The notes beneath the pieces are model-generated. The model did no database searches. It had not been told where the DNA came from and saw only the letters and a list, made by a program, of their open reading frames with translations. The translations under genes were made by a program, and so were the position numbers. 64,000 nucleotides of DNA from Aquilaria yunnanensis (taxonomy: Eukaryota; Streptophyta; Magnoliopsida; Malvales; Thymelaeaceae), in contig CM077599.1 of the NCBI GenBank assembly GCA_039654915.1, positions 12,836,501 to 12,900,500 on the forward strand, given 5' to 3'. This document shows positions 1 through 11,819 of this stretch, piece after piece (within the stretch, counting starts at the first letter, position 1; every line of letters begins with the position of its first letter).

Positions 1-214
1 CCATCGCCTCCTCTAGTCCTCCTCCTCCTTCTTCTTCTGCTACTGATTATTATATATATAATACTATCCCGGCCAAGACATAGAGAAAAACATGCAATAA
101 GTTAATTACACCGACAGAGATAAACATACATAGAGCCACTTGCTGACTGAGGCTCCAACTTCCAAGTTACTTGTGTGTAAGTAATAAGATTTGGGGGTAG
201 CTGGCTAGGTAGTA
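1..214 (+). promoter_or_regulatory. MYB gene core promoter and 5' leader
   Basis: A pyrimidine-rich stretch at 1-40 is followed by a TATA-like run at about 49-62, roughly 155 bases before the MYB start codon. This fits a plant core promoter with a leader of about 120 bases. The transcription start is inferred from the TATA position only. Confidence 0.4.
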
Positions 215-1130
215 ATGGGTAGATCTCCTTGCTGTGAAAAAGCTCACACAAACAAAGGGGCATGGACGAAAGAGGAAGACGAGCGGCTCGTCGCTTACAT
301 CCGGGCGCACGGCGAAGGCTGCTGGCGCTCTCTCCCTAAGGCTGCCGGCCTTCTCCGCTGCGGCAAGAGCTGCCGCCTCCGCTGGATCAACTACTTGAGG
401 CCCGACCTTAAACGCGGCAACTTCACCCAGGAAGAAGACGACCTCATCATCAAGTTACACAGCCTCCTCGGCAATAAGTAAGTCAGTATATATTAATTAC
501 CATATGTCTCTTTTCAGATGAAGTGTATAGTATGTTGTCGCTGATTGACATGACACATGTGGTTTTGTTGAATTTAGATGGTCTGTTATAGCTGGACGAT
601 TACCTGGAAGGACAGATAATGAGATCAAGAACTACTGGAACACGCATATCAAAAGAAAGCTGTTGAACAGAGGGATAGACCCGACCACTCACCGGCCACT
701 GAACCAGGCCCCTCAGGACTTGCCAAGTAGTACTACGGTATCCGTCACCGACGCAGAAAGTGAACAAGAGAAAGAAAAGAACACGACGACGAGCAAGAAG
801 AATAATATTACTGTCAGTGAGTTGATCCCCAGCAAGGAAGAGAAAAATCCAGCTGAAGAGAAGTGCCCGGATCTCAATCTAGAGCTCAGAATCAGCCAAC
901 CTCACGAACATGAAGATCATCATTATCACCACCAGCAGCCACTGAAAACTGCAGGAGGCAGCACAACACTCTGTTTCGCTTGCAGTTTGGGGTTGCAGAA
1001 CAGCGAAGATTGCATCTGCAGCAAATTCGATCGTTCTGGAAGTAGTGGCAGGAGCATCGGTTATGGATATGATTTCTTGGGCTTGAGATCGGCCAGGGTC
1101 TTGGGATATAGAGGTTTGGAGATGAAATGA
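215..1130 (+). CDS. MYB4-like: R2R3-MYB transcriptional repressor, subgroup 4 (MYB4/MYB32 type)
   Basis: Two exons, 215-477 and 578-1130, joined across a GT/AG intron that splits the Lys codon of the GNKW segment, give 271 residues. The R2 and R3 MYB repeats occupy about residues 14-115 and include a near-match to the bHLH-interaction signature in R3. Subgroup 4 hallmarks follow in order: the C1 motif [12 protein letters not shown] (117-128), an EAR repression motif [10 protein letters not shown] (185-194), a cysteine cluster C220/C223/C233/C235 (putative zinc finger), and the C-terminal GYDFLGL and GLEMK blocks. The family binds AC-rich elements in the nucleus and represses phenylpropanoid genes such as C4H. 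Length matches the family. The spacing of the last cysteine pair (one residue between) differs slightly from the usual two. Family call is very secure; orthology to MYB4 rather than MYB7 or MYB32 is inferred. Confidence 0.95.
478..577 (+). other. Intron of the MYB gene
   Basis: A 100-base intron starts GTAAGT and ends TTTAG. Splicing restores the conserved sequence [20 protein letters not shown] across the junction, which fixes both splice sites. The position is a conserved intron site of R2R3-MYB genes, within the R3 repeat. Confidence 0.93.
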
Positions 1131-1965
1131 TCATTGAATCAGTTAATTTTGATCTTTAGTTGGTGTTCTAATTGGAAGAATTGACAGAGTGGATTTGGGA
1201 GAGGAAAGTTTGATTTTTTTTTTTTTAAATCAGTTTAATTTCTTCAGATTTTTTCTGTTGGCTGTTATTGGTATTTGGTACTTCGAATTATTTCTGTTAA
1301 TACAGTCCCATAAACTTGGATTCTCTGTTCGCTTTACTCGGTAAAATTAAAGGCATTTCAACACGGCCTAATTTCCTACAAGCCATCAACTTTTTACATT
1401 TCTGCTAAACAGGACACGAGCTCTTCCTTGCTCTTGTTTGGCCATAAAAAAGTTTTCCGTCCTCTCTGTTAAGCCCTTCGATGAAAAATTTGGAAAGAAA
1501 CCTTTTTAATGGCAATCGCTCCATATAGTTACACCTAAATATTGTTCGCGTTTCTCGAGTGCCCATTCAATATGTCTTCCTTAGATACTTCATTTGTGCC
1601 AAGATAAATTATTTGCCATCTACTGGTCTCTAAGGTTGAGGATGAATATCTGGTTTTAGGGATTTCAGGTGACACATAGTACACACTTTCCTCCAATTAA
1701 GAAGCAAAACTTAGAGAACACACTTTCCTCTAATAAAGAAGCAAAACTTGGAGAAATTTGGGGACTAGGGTTTTATCAAGCAAAAACAAATAAGTACTAT
1801 TAATTGAATTTGTGTTTACTTTTTCTTAATGTTGTTAAAAATGAGTTATTAATAACTATTTTTACATGAAGTGATTATTTGTGTGTAAACAAAATACACT
1901 TTAAAGATTACTTTTAAAATATTTATTTATAAAATGTAAGTATTTTTCCATGGTTCATACCCATT
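1131..1965. other. MYB 3' UTR and AT-rich intergenic DNA
   Basis: The first few hundred bases are probably MYB 3' UTR; no clear poly(A) site could be fixed. A short imperfect duplication around AGAAGCAAAACTT lies at 1696-1755. Nothing coding is seen. Confidence 0.4.
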
Positions 1966-3541
1966 TTTGTGTTTGTGGCACCTATTCGCTAGGCCCTTAA
2001 TCGACACTATGTCATTGATCAAACACCACTCTTCCTTTGAATCCATAGCATCACCAAATAGTGCATGCATCTTGCACAATGTTGTACCCTTTTTTGTGTT
2101 TGAGGCACCCTTCTACCAAACCCACAACCCACACCATGCCACTAATCAAATGCCACTTTTGCTTTGAACTCGTAGCATCAGCAAGCATTGTGAGGCATCG
2201 AGCACCATGCCGCACACTCTTTGTGCTTGAGACACTAGTTTGGTAACTCTCAAATCACACCTTGCCTCTAGTCAAAAGCATCCCCACATTCCTAAGCATG
2301 AAGCAATAAGTGTACCTTGCCACTAAACAAACGTTTCCTTAAAGCACACTTTGCCCTAGTCAAATGTTGCTCTTTAATGTCTTGAGTTCGTCTTGGCTAG
2401 ACACCCAAGCATACCTTGCCACTGAACAGATGCTTCCTAAAACTCTAAACCCACAATGCCTCACAACAACACCCATCACAAAACGCAACTCTAATACCAA
2501 CTTGTCACAAGACTAGAGGTCAGTTTGCCCACACCCCCGATGCACTTGTGATGGTGTTGAGTTATCTTTAATCCCAACCCGCCTCCACAGATGTGAGAAA
2601 GCCACATAAAATGAGACAAGCAAACCAAGTAAGAAAGCCACATAAAATGAGACAACACCTAACGAACATCAAATCATGGACATGCACACACATATAAGAA
2701 TCGTTCTAAGCTTTATTTCCACAATAAAAAAACCATGTATTTTTTAAGTATACAGTACATGAGGTAAACCTTCAAAACTAATTCATATCCCCTCACTTAA
2801 GCCCCATGCTCTGGGCTCTCAGGTGGTGGTCTTTTTCCCTCTCACCTACACTAGCATCCTGGTTGATTATAAATCAAAATTGTGCAACGGACAGCCCTCA
2901 CCACTAGGCCCAACCACTTGTTAACTACCAAGTGGATAATGGACATGCCCTAATACTAATAATTCACTAGCATTCCTTTTACATGTCTCATGATATCTTC
3001 ATAACATGCTACTTAGCTAAGCTAGTAATAGTCTCACACACCTCTCATCTGCGAAAATGTCCATGAGCCACATTTTAGCCATCACTTTGTTAGTAACCGT
3101 TTGCAATGGCAACCACAATCACCCCTCATGCGCTGCACATGCCATTGCCACACTTGAGTAGGACACAAAGCCCACCTTGCCTTGCCTATGTCTCTTCCTC
3201 ACAACCCTCACATGCAACCCATACACAAAGGTGTAACACATCACCATGAAACCCATAAAAAGTTTGCCTAGCCACTTTGAATACCTTACACCCTCCATAC
3301 ATGTGCCACTACACATGTCTGTTGTCCAATAACACCATGTGCCACCCTGGACACATATCTTAGCCCTACTTGTGTGCCACTCAAGCCTATCGTGAGCACC
3401 TTGCGTGCTCAACGTGCGAATTATGCCACAAATCCGAGCCAATTGCTCTTGGTTTGTCACTTGGGTCCTAATGTATGCAAGGTCGATCACACACCAGCAT
3501 TCTTCCAACACTAAAGCCATTTAAGGGTTTGATAGTTGTCA
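1966..3541 (-). mobile_element. Degenerate LTR-retrotransposon remnant with a tRNA-Met-type primer site
   Basis: The plus-strand sequence ACTCTAATACCA (2489-2500) is one mismatch from the 3' end of initiator tRNA-Met including CCA. Its complement is therefore a primer-binding site for a minus-strand element. A TG (2503) begins directly after it, so an LTR would extend rightwards from 2503, perhaps to about 3541, where a CA precedes ordinary sequence. The adjoining 1966-2490 segment would be the start of the internal region. No second LTR or intact reading frame is visible. The open frame at 3119-3520 lies inside the presumed LTR and is not considered a gene. Confidence 0.35.
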
Positions 3542-5480
3542 TTTACTGACCGGCCAGAATTTAAGATTGTGTTATGATAAAAAAAAATTGCACTCTTATT
3601 TTGTTATCTTAATTCTCTTCCGGTTGAAACTTGTAATAATTTGTTTTATTTCTGCAATAAAAAGTTAAGTGTACAAAAATAAAAATAAATAATTCGTGTA
3701 TTAACAGCAGCAAAACTAATGTACCTCAATTTATTCGATGATAAGGAAATTCAATAAACTTTTTTTCTAAGCCGATAATATGAGCCTGACACTTGGAACA
3801 CCTTGATTCAAACATAAATGATGACTTTCGGAAACCGAAGGTTTGCATGGAATGGAAACAGTAACCAGCTGAGGTGTAGGCTTTGGCCAGTCTAATCTAC
3901 TCCACGAGAAGAGAAGAACTGAGGAAAAGAAGAATTCTTATTTGCCTTTTTTCTTTTTCCCAACGTATTTTGACGTGTGGATGTTTATTCTTGTGACACA
4001 GAGAGGATCCACTTGGCTAGTGTAATTTTCCTTTGCGGCTTAAATTGTCTTCTTCCGGGATAACATCTTATGACTTTTGTTTGAAAGAATTGGATCAGTT
4101 ACGAGAGATTCCACTAATTTTATGTGCTTTGAAAATATTGAGGTTCCTTTTCTGAAAAGGGAAAAAAATGAATGAGGTTGTTTTGTATTAAATGATTTGG
4201 TAATAATTAACGGGCAATATCAAATTCAAGTGATTAAATTTCTTTTTTTTTTTTTTTCTTATATCTGGGAACAACAAATTTTATAACATCCTTGGCGAGT
4301 TTTATGGTTTCCTACATCAACAAACAAGGACAAGTATACATGTAGTGGTCGGTAAACGATCTCCTCCACCATAATAATAGCGCCATAAAACCTAAAATGT
4401 ACAATGTGAAGAAGCTAACAACTAAACATATATAGAATAGAAGAACCCAACCCACCAACCTCGATCGGCATTCAATCGTCTTTTCATGGACCAACCAAAC
4501 GAGCTAACATTAATGAATGCCCATAGTTTCCTCACCTTCCCCTCACATCTTTTTCATTATTTCCACAATCAATTCCTCGTTTATCGCTTTCTATAAGAAT
4601 TTTAATGAGGGTTGTTTTCAAGGAAAGTATTTTATTAGCGCACCATGGTCGTACTTAAATTGAGGTTTAGGGTTTAAGTCTATTTTAAAGAAAATGCCTC
4701 TTTTTGAGTTGGATTTCGTTTCCTCTCATAACTCATATATTGTAATTGATTATGAGAATATAAATTAAATATTTGTTGGAAATAACTTAAGACCAATTTT
4801 GTTTGATGTGACTACTAATATATTGGGAGACGTTATTTTATGTATAGTATTATTGTTTAAATTAAAAATTAATTGAGTTTACTACATTTTAAAAACCCCA
4901 AGGAACACTTTTAAAATATTTTTTTACAATAAAAGTATTTCTATTATTTTTTAATTTTTTAAGATTGCATAAGTTAAAAATATATATAAATTTTAATTAA
5001 TTTTAAAAAAAATATTTAAATGATTATTAAGCACATATATAATATTAATTCTCAAATGACATTAATATTCAAAATAATTCATTTTTTAAAATTTGAAATG
5101 AGGCCTAAAAATGTTTACAGGAAGAGAAGTTATTTAGAATAACAAAAGGCCTCGTAAGTCGTCCCCCACATCCCAAAAGAAAAAAAATCATGATAGCTTA
5201 AACAAAATAAAGTGGCAGAGGCCATGGCACCCTCAAAATTCTATGATCCTTGAGCATGGTTCTTTTACTCGGCTCCACATATTTTGGTTAAGTGATTTAT
5301 GGAGTCTTACAATCAAATACTTGTTTATTTTCTCTTTTCGGGTTTTCTTAATTTATTCTTTTTCTTATAAAAAAATTTAATGAATTATCATTACTTTAGT
5401 ATCATTTAAGTTTGGAAAAGATAAATCCTCTATTTGCATCTGTCTTCAGAAGAAGAGGTGTGTTTAATTAGTATATTAAT
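3542..5480. other. AT-rich intergenic DNA
   Basis: No gene seen. The segment about 4820-5100 resembles the AT-rich fold-back elements found at 20.3 and 39.0 kb, but its ends could not be fixed. A T-run lies at 4243-4258. Confidence 0.35.
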
Positions 5481-6041
5481 GGGTAAATTGTATAAATGGT
5501 CTTTAACCTTCAATTGTCATTTCATTTTAATCCCTAATCTATTAAATGCTTTGTTTTGGTCCTAAATTGATTAAAATTGATTCTTTTTTGTGCCTTACCA
5601 GAGAAAATTCATTAACTCAGATTAACTATCTATTACGAACTTTTGAAATTTTAATTTAAATATTCAGTATAGGTCTTCAAGTAAATTTAAATAATTTAAT
5701 ATTTTTTAAAATAAATAGATAATTTAAATTAGTAGTTTTTTTCTTGAATAAAATAAGTTCAATTTAAGGTGATTTAGATTTTCTATTAACTAAAAAAAAT
5801 TATTATATAAATTAAATTTATTATAAGATAGTTATCAAATAATTTAAATTGTAATTTTAAAAAATCTCAGATAAATACTTTGAGTTAACAAATTTTATCA
5901 AATGAAGGTGAAATCAAAATACCATTAATAAATTTAGGACTAAAATGAAACATTTTAAATAGGTTTAGGACTAAAACGTGCATTCAATAAATTAGGTACT
6001 AAAATAAAATAATAATTAAAGACTTGTAGATTAATTCAAAC
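5481..6041. mobile_element. Fold-back / MITE-like element of about 560 bp
   Basis: The left end (5481-5560) and right end (5965-6041) are imperfect inverted copies of each other over about 75 bases. Left GGTCTTTAA...TTAATCCCTAAT...GGTCCTAAA is matched on the opposite strand at the right by AAGTCTTTAATT...TAGTACCTAATT...TTTAGTCCT. The centre is AT-rich and non-coding. A target duplication could not be fixed, so the family is unassigned. Confidence 0.6.
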
Positions 6042-7418
6042 GAAGTGATTTATAGAGTAGTTTTTTGCTTTCAAATATTGGAACGTTGTTTACATGTATC
6101 TTGTGCTACCAATTATACCACGATCATCTTAAGCAATTCTTAAAAAAATAGTAAAATTGTAGCTGTTGGTAGGGTATAATTTAATATGTGTAATATTTTT
6201 ATTATTTATTCAATTTTAGTAACTGATCGATCACCAGGCCAAAATTTCCACAAGAATGGAAAATATCTTCATTCATTGGACTTTTGTTGATAGGTAACAC
6301 TATTGAAATTAACATTCTGAATGCTTTCACAAAAGTTTTATCAACATTTTTTATTAGATATTATGCTTATTAAGGTACACTATTTTTTGGAAATATTGTG
6401 CTAAGAAACTGTAATAATATAGTATTATTAAAATAAAGTTTTTTGATAATTTGTTATTCTGATTTTATTGTGTACCATTATACTCCAAAAACAACACTTT
6501 ATGGTTCCATCTCCAGGGCTTGGTGGTCGGAAACCTTTTCGGTTAGCTACAAGTCGAGTTCAAAAAACAATACCTTATAAGTCTTTTTATTGTTATTACA
6601 TGATAATTACATATCAAAACTACAAGGAGTATATTACGACAATGATTATCTTTAATGGTTGCCCAATATCAAAATCCTCACTCCTCCACGCACTAACGAA
6701 AGCTCGTTTATTCATTATTATTATTATTATTTGGTGTACGCCTAGGAGTATTGTCATTAATTGGTGGGTGAAGATTAATTCTCACAATATAACAAGTTGG
6801 TTACCGATCCTTCCTCTCGATCAGTATATCAACAACACAACCACACATTACTTTTTCTCAAATAAAAAAAATAACAACACAACCACGCTCAAATTAACAT
6901 GCATCATTTCTCTTAATGGAGCAACTAAATTAGACTGGGGATCACAAATCATTTTCATGGTCTAGGTCAACTGGATTTGTCCAATCTCTTGACAAAATAC
7001 AATTCCACATAAAACTTCTTAGTCAATCCATGTGAGAGACTCAACAACCTATCTGTCACTTTTCTTTAGTGTTTTTTTTTATTTTTCAGTCACCAACTTA
7101 TATGATAAAAGCTTAATAAGTATTTTCGCCTTGTTTTTTTTTACTTTCTATATGAGTTTTTGACCATAATTTTGTAATAATTACAAAACATAATTACTAA
7201 AAGATAGTAGTTTCTAACATATATATACTAATTAATTGTAATTTTTACCTCAAATTTTGTTTAGCATTTTGCCAGTAGATAAATGAGACAAACATACTTC
7301 ATTTGCGCTTGGAGTATACTAAACGACAAGAGCCTCAAGCATTAAATTTTATAAATGAAAGAAGCCAATAAAGCAATTTATCAAACTTTCGAACCCCTCA
7401 GTCAAAGCTATGCATTAT
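6042..7418. other. AT-rich intergenic DNA
   Basis: No supported gene. A long open frame at 6468-6965 is AT-rich, shows no recognisable domain and is judged chance. A short duplication around AACAACACAACCAC occurs near 6828 and 6873. Confidence 0.35.
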
Positions 7419-7935
7419 AGTAATTACGGGGTTAAATGCATTCATGATCTCCAACCTTTAAATGTTGTTTAACTTTCATCCTCAATATCCAGGTTATTCC
7501 ATTTCTATCCTTAATGTGATTAACACGTCTCATTCTTGTCTCTAATGTCATTAAAGCATTTTATTTTTTGCCTATTTTTTATAGAAAACATTTATGGTAG
7601 ACGGAAAGATGCCACCTCATCACAAAATTATAGAAAAATCTAAATTTTAACCCCTAAAAACTTGTTCTCTTCCCTAGAAACACTAACTGGTTGTTTGTTT
7701 TAATTTAATGATGTCATGTTAACGCATTAAAAGAACATCCAATTTGACCCATTGATCAGCTCAATGAAATTAGACCTTAAATAGCCCAAAATTATAGTAT
7801 ATGCCACTCCTACCTTATCTCTCCCTTCCTCTCGACCTGCCGACTGCCGCCGTGCCTGGTTCGCTCACAACATCCTCACATGATTCACAAACATGAGTTG
7901 TTCATCCTGACTGAAAATCAACCCACAAAGAATTA

Positions 7936-8228
7936 CTCCCTCCGTCCCAATTTACTTGAAATGTATTCCTTTTTGGGAAGTTCCAAAAGGTTGAAACGTT
8001 TTCTCTTTTGGAAAAGTTTAAACAATTAAATAATCCTTTTACACAAAACTCAATAAAGACTCCTTTTTTAATCTCCACTCAACCTCTCACTGCACAAAAC
8101 CCAAAAAAGAATATTTTTCTTTTTTAATCATTATTTAAACTTTTACTACATAAAAAAATAACACAAATTACATACACCTTAATCTCCGTGCCCAGACAAA
8201 TGTTTCAACTAAAATGGGACGGAGGTAG
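7936..8228. mobile_element. Stowaway MITE
   Basis: A 293-bp element begins CTCCCTCCGTCCCA and ends TGGGACGGAGGTAG. TA dinucleotides flank both sides (7934-7935 and 8229-8230), the target of Tc1/Mariner-type Stowaway MITEs. It is nested in the Mutator-like element. No coding capacity. Confidence 0.88.
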
Positions 8229-9539
8229 TAATTCACAAATTTCATACTTATGCGAGATTACTGGATCCAAGACTTTACTTAAAGGGATCAAACCTACAAA
8301 CAATCGGATCTCGTATGGGAGATCTTCTGAAAAGCTTGCATGTTTGTATAAGTATTGTCGGGAAGCTAAATGCCAGGATCTCATCTGGGGAGTGATGAGG
8401 GCAAAAGGTGTACTTCATTGAATTGCCGCCCTGTTGCTTTGCTAATGAGCATCCTCCCAACTTGATCTGCATCTGACGACCTCATCATTGATCAAACCAA
8501 TTTAGTCGAACACAATCGAACCAGCAAATCAGGTGCCCAAGAAGGGAATGGGACCGTAGTGGACAGATTCAATTCGACCAAAGAAATCAGTGGCAAGAGA
8601 AGGAAATTGGACCGGACTGCGAATCGGACAGAGAAATCAAAGGCCAAAGAAAGGAATCGGCCGGAGAAATTAGGCAAAGATCGTAGCTTGGTTCATTGAA
8701 GTGGAGGAACGACGTTGAAGTTGTCTCCAGACTCTCCATCACGATGATGACTGTGAGAGCGAATGGAATGGGTTAAGGGTGATTTTGTCTTTTGCCATGT
8801 CAGGTTGCGGGTAAAACTCTACCTAAACAGCTAAAACATGTTAACTCTACTGTGTTAACCATTAACGAACTGGGCCTAAGATTTTTCTATTTGTCAATTT
8901 GACCATTATCCATTTTTTTATTTACAAAAAACCTCATCCCGCTCGGCCGCTTGCTTTTGCTACCATCACGACCAACACGGTATCACCCTCGACCTCCTCT
9001 CTATTACTATCATCCTTCTGTCCCCTTTTCACCAATCAGCCCTCCCCCCACCATCCACAATTCGCCCCCTTGCTTGCACACCCTCACCGTCCCCTCCTAC
9101 CTTTCCTTCACCTTTTAGTCTCCCACCTTCGCTGCCATAGCAACCCTTCCCCTGCACCTTCCTCCTCTCCCTTATTCACCATGGTTGTAACTTCATTTGG
9201 GACTTTTATTGAACAGCTAGCATCACAGAGAAACAATTTGAGAATAGAGAAGACATTGAGTTTAAGACTAGCTTCATGAAACCCAAATCAAAACCACAAG
9301 ATAAACGCTCCTCAAATTCAATTAAAACATTGATGTTATCGTCCTTGTCCTCTGAATCTTGAGGTATCGTCATGAGATTTTCCATGCTTTAGTTCCTGGC
9401 TGTTGAGTTTGATCCCCTGGCTCTTAAAATCCGCTGAGAGGCACGAGTGGACGGCTGAAACTAAGAGGGTAGATGACGAGTTGCTGGGGTGAGGTTGATA
9501 AAGGTGATGATGTAGGACAATCTGTTCAATGTGTAAAAC

Positions 9540-9675
9540 CAGAAGCTTTCAGCAAAGCAACGGGGTGCTGGTTGAATTCAACCCAGTCGAAAGAAGTGAT
9601 GGCGGAGTTGAATTCGGCCTAGTCGAAGGAGGTGATGGCGGAGTACAATTTGGCCTAGTCAAAGGAAGGATTTGA
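9540..9675. repeat. Short tandem repeat, about 42-bp unit
   Basis: Three imperfect copies of a unit containing GTCGAAGGAGGTGATGGCGG and TTCGGCCTAGTC follow one another between about 9560 and 9670. Possibly a decayed coding repeat; no family recognised. Confidence 0.55.
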
Positions 9676-9834
9676 GCCTTACGTTGTCATCATGAAATGG
9701 CAAATTTTAGGGACTTGAGTTGAAGAAGGTGGTTGCAGATGAGGCAATTGCTGATGGTGATTTGGGCATTTTGCTGCGGTGGGGCTAAAGTGGAGGAGAG
9801 GAAGGAGGATATTGGGTGGCTAGATAGTTAGGTG

Positions 9835-11565
9835 TAGGGGTGTTCATCCAACCCGCATAACCCGCAAATCCGGCTAATCCGAACCGAAACTAACCGCAAG
9901 GGATGAGGGTTATATGAGGGTTAGGGTCGGATTGGGTAATAATAACATAAACCCGGTAGGTTATGCGGTGCGGGTCGGGTTTTAAAATTGAAACCCGCAA
10001 AACCCGCCCCAACCCGCACTATTGACAAATGGCATTACTTTACTTTACTCACCGGTGTCTCACCCAGCAGCCACCCAAATCCAAATCGGCACCAAATTGC
10101 AAATCCCTACCTGCTTTCTCATCTCCGCCTTTGCTGCTCCAGTGCTCTAGTCCTCGTCGTCTGAGTCCGACCTTATGCTGCTCTCGGCATCTGCTGCTCG
10201 TCCGGCTGCTCTGCTGCCGTGAATCCCGGTGACGAGGACCAGCAATTTGACGTGAATCCCGGCGCGGCGGCGTCGTCCCTGTATCAACAGTCCCAGACTC
10301 CCAGCGACTGCTACCTCGCTCTGCTGCTGAAGTAAATCCCATTTTCCTTGTTTTCTCGCGTTTATTGGATCAGTTTTGGCAATTACGGATGCTATTGTTC
10401 TGATCCTTTTTTCTTAATCTCCTTCAATACTTTTCTGTGTCAATGCTTCTATGTTTCAGTTTGAAGTTTGCAATTTGATGTCAGTTTCCTGTTTGTCTTC
10501 CATTTCTTTCTGAGACAAATCTTAGGGGTTAAATTGCAGCAATGTTTAGGTATCTAGTCCTTATGCATGGTAGTAGTTATTGACTATTGTCTCAATCTTT
10601 TGTTTTTATCCTTCGAGCGGAGTAAATGAAGTGCCATGATTTTCCAAGCAAGTTTTGTTGGAGAGTATCTGTCATTGGATATACTCTTTTCGATTTGTGA
10701 GGCTAGAGAACAAGTAGTCTTTTGGTAGAGCTAGCTACTACGTTTCTAGTGTCATATAGATGATATCATGTTGTAGTTCTTTTCTCTTATTTTTAGGAGA
10801 AGACTTTTTTCGCAGAAGAATTTGCTATTGAAAATGAGCCAAGAAAGCTGACTGGTGTTCTACTTTCTTCCGGGATAGGGCTGTCCTCTTGGTTAGGCAG
10901 TGTTCTGTATAGGAGGTTTCTCTTTTGTCTTGGGGTAGCTTTTTGTGTGGGGAGTTAAGCTATAATATATAGTTCTTTGTTGAGGTTCCTTTTCTTATAA
11001 GCAATGAAATTATTTATTACTTAATAGAGTCTAGGCAGTGGCTGGAGAGAAGAATAATACAATCAAAGTATGAATTTTCCACACAAGTCTCCGAGGTAAT
11101 CAAGTATGAGTTGAAGGAGGGTTCGTCAGTCTTGTGTGCTTCTTGGTCTGTTCCTTTTTAGGAGTGAGGTTCTTAAGCTTTGGTTTCCATCGTTTCATCA
11201 TCTTTTTCTCTACAATAATTCTTGTACTTCTTTTTTATTTTTAACAAAATATTTTTTTTCAAATAAAAAAAATACATACTCTCTTTCCATCAACAGTTTT
11301 TTTTTTTTTAACAGCAAGACAAAGGAATATATTAACACAACGAAGTTATTGTTTGTTGTCGTAATTATTTTAGATAAAAATTATTGTCTTACAGGTGAAT
11401 GTAAAAAACCGTTCATACCGACCCGACCCTAACCGGTTTTCATGAGGGTCGGTTTTTTATATAATTTTGAAGTATACGGGTAGTGAAATGTAAAATCCGA
11501 TCAATGATGCGGGTAGGGTCGGGTTGAGCACGAACACGGTCCTACCCGCCCCGCGAACACCCCTA
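9835..11565. mobile_element. Non-autonomous hAT-type transposon, 1.73 kb
   Basis: The element starts TAGGGGTGTTC and ends GAACACCCCTA, a perfect 11-bp inverted repeat, and is flanked by identical 8-mers GTTAGGTG (9827-9834 and 11566-11573). The 8-bp duplication and short TAGGG-type TIR identify the hAT superfamily. Subterminal regions are crowded with AACCCGC-type motifs on the left and their complements (GCGGGT, GTCGGGTT) on the right, as expected for transposase-binding repeats. It is nested in the Mutator-like element at 7428-11810. No transposase frame is visible. Confidence 0.88.
10029..10333 (+). pseudogene. Exon-like GC-rich segment captured inside the hAT element
   Basis: A C/G-rich stretch of about 300 bp stands out from the AT-rich surroundings and ends in a donor-like GAA|GTAAATCC. 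Intron-like T-rich DNA follows for several hundred bases. The pattern resembles a first exon plus intron taken from a host gene. No protein family was recognised in any frame, and 10029 is simply the start of the open stretch. Capture is inferred. Confidence 0.35.
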
Positions 11566-11819
11566 GTTAGGTGGGCAAATCTTTTGGTTTCTAGGGATAG
11601 AAAAAGTTTTCAGGGAGCTAAAACAGCAATTTTCTCTACAAATTTGAGATGATGTGACATTTTTTTTTATCTATTATAATAGTTTTCATCCAAACAAGGG
11701 TGAAAATGAAACGTTTTAATCGCATTAGAAATAAAAGTGGAATAACTTGGACAATAGGAATGAAACTGGAACAAAATTTAAAGATTAGGGACCATGGGTG
11801 CATTTAACCCAGTAATTAA

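Larger units (their letters stand above)
7428..11810. mobile_element. Mutator-like element (MULE) with long terminal inverted repeats
   Basis: The ends at 7428-7560 and about 11685-11810 are inverted copies over roughly 130 bases, starting GGGGTTAAATGCA and GGGTTAAATGCA. The direct 9-mers AGTAATTAC (7419-7427) and AGTAATTAA (11811-11819) flank them. Long TIRs plus a 9-bp target duplication are diagnostic of Mutator-like elements. No transposase frame is visible, so it is non-autonomous. Inside lie a Stowaway MITE, a complete hAT-type element, and C-rich or GC-richer stretches (about 8480-8780 and 8940-9200) that could be captured host sequence, though no source gene was recognised. Confidence 0.8.

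Noticed and set aside
3119..3520. 133-codon minus-strand frame
   Set aside because: It lies in what looks like a degenerate LTR, with no recognisable domain or codon pattern.
6468..6965. 165-codon frame on the plus strand
   Set aside because: Low-complexity Ile/Asn/Thr/Ser-rich translation of AT-rich DNA without any motif.
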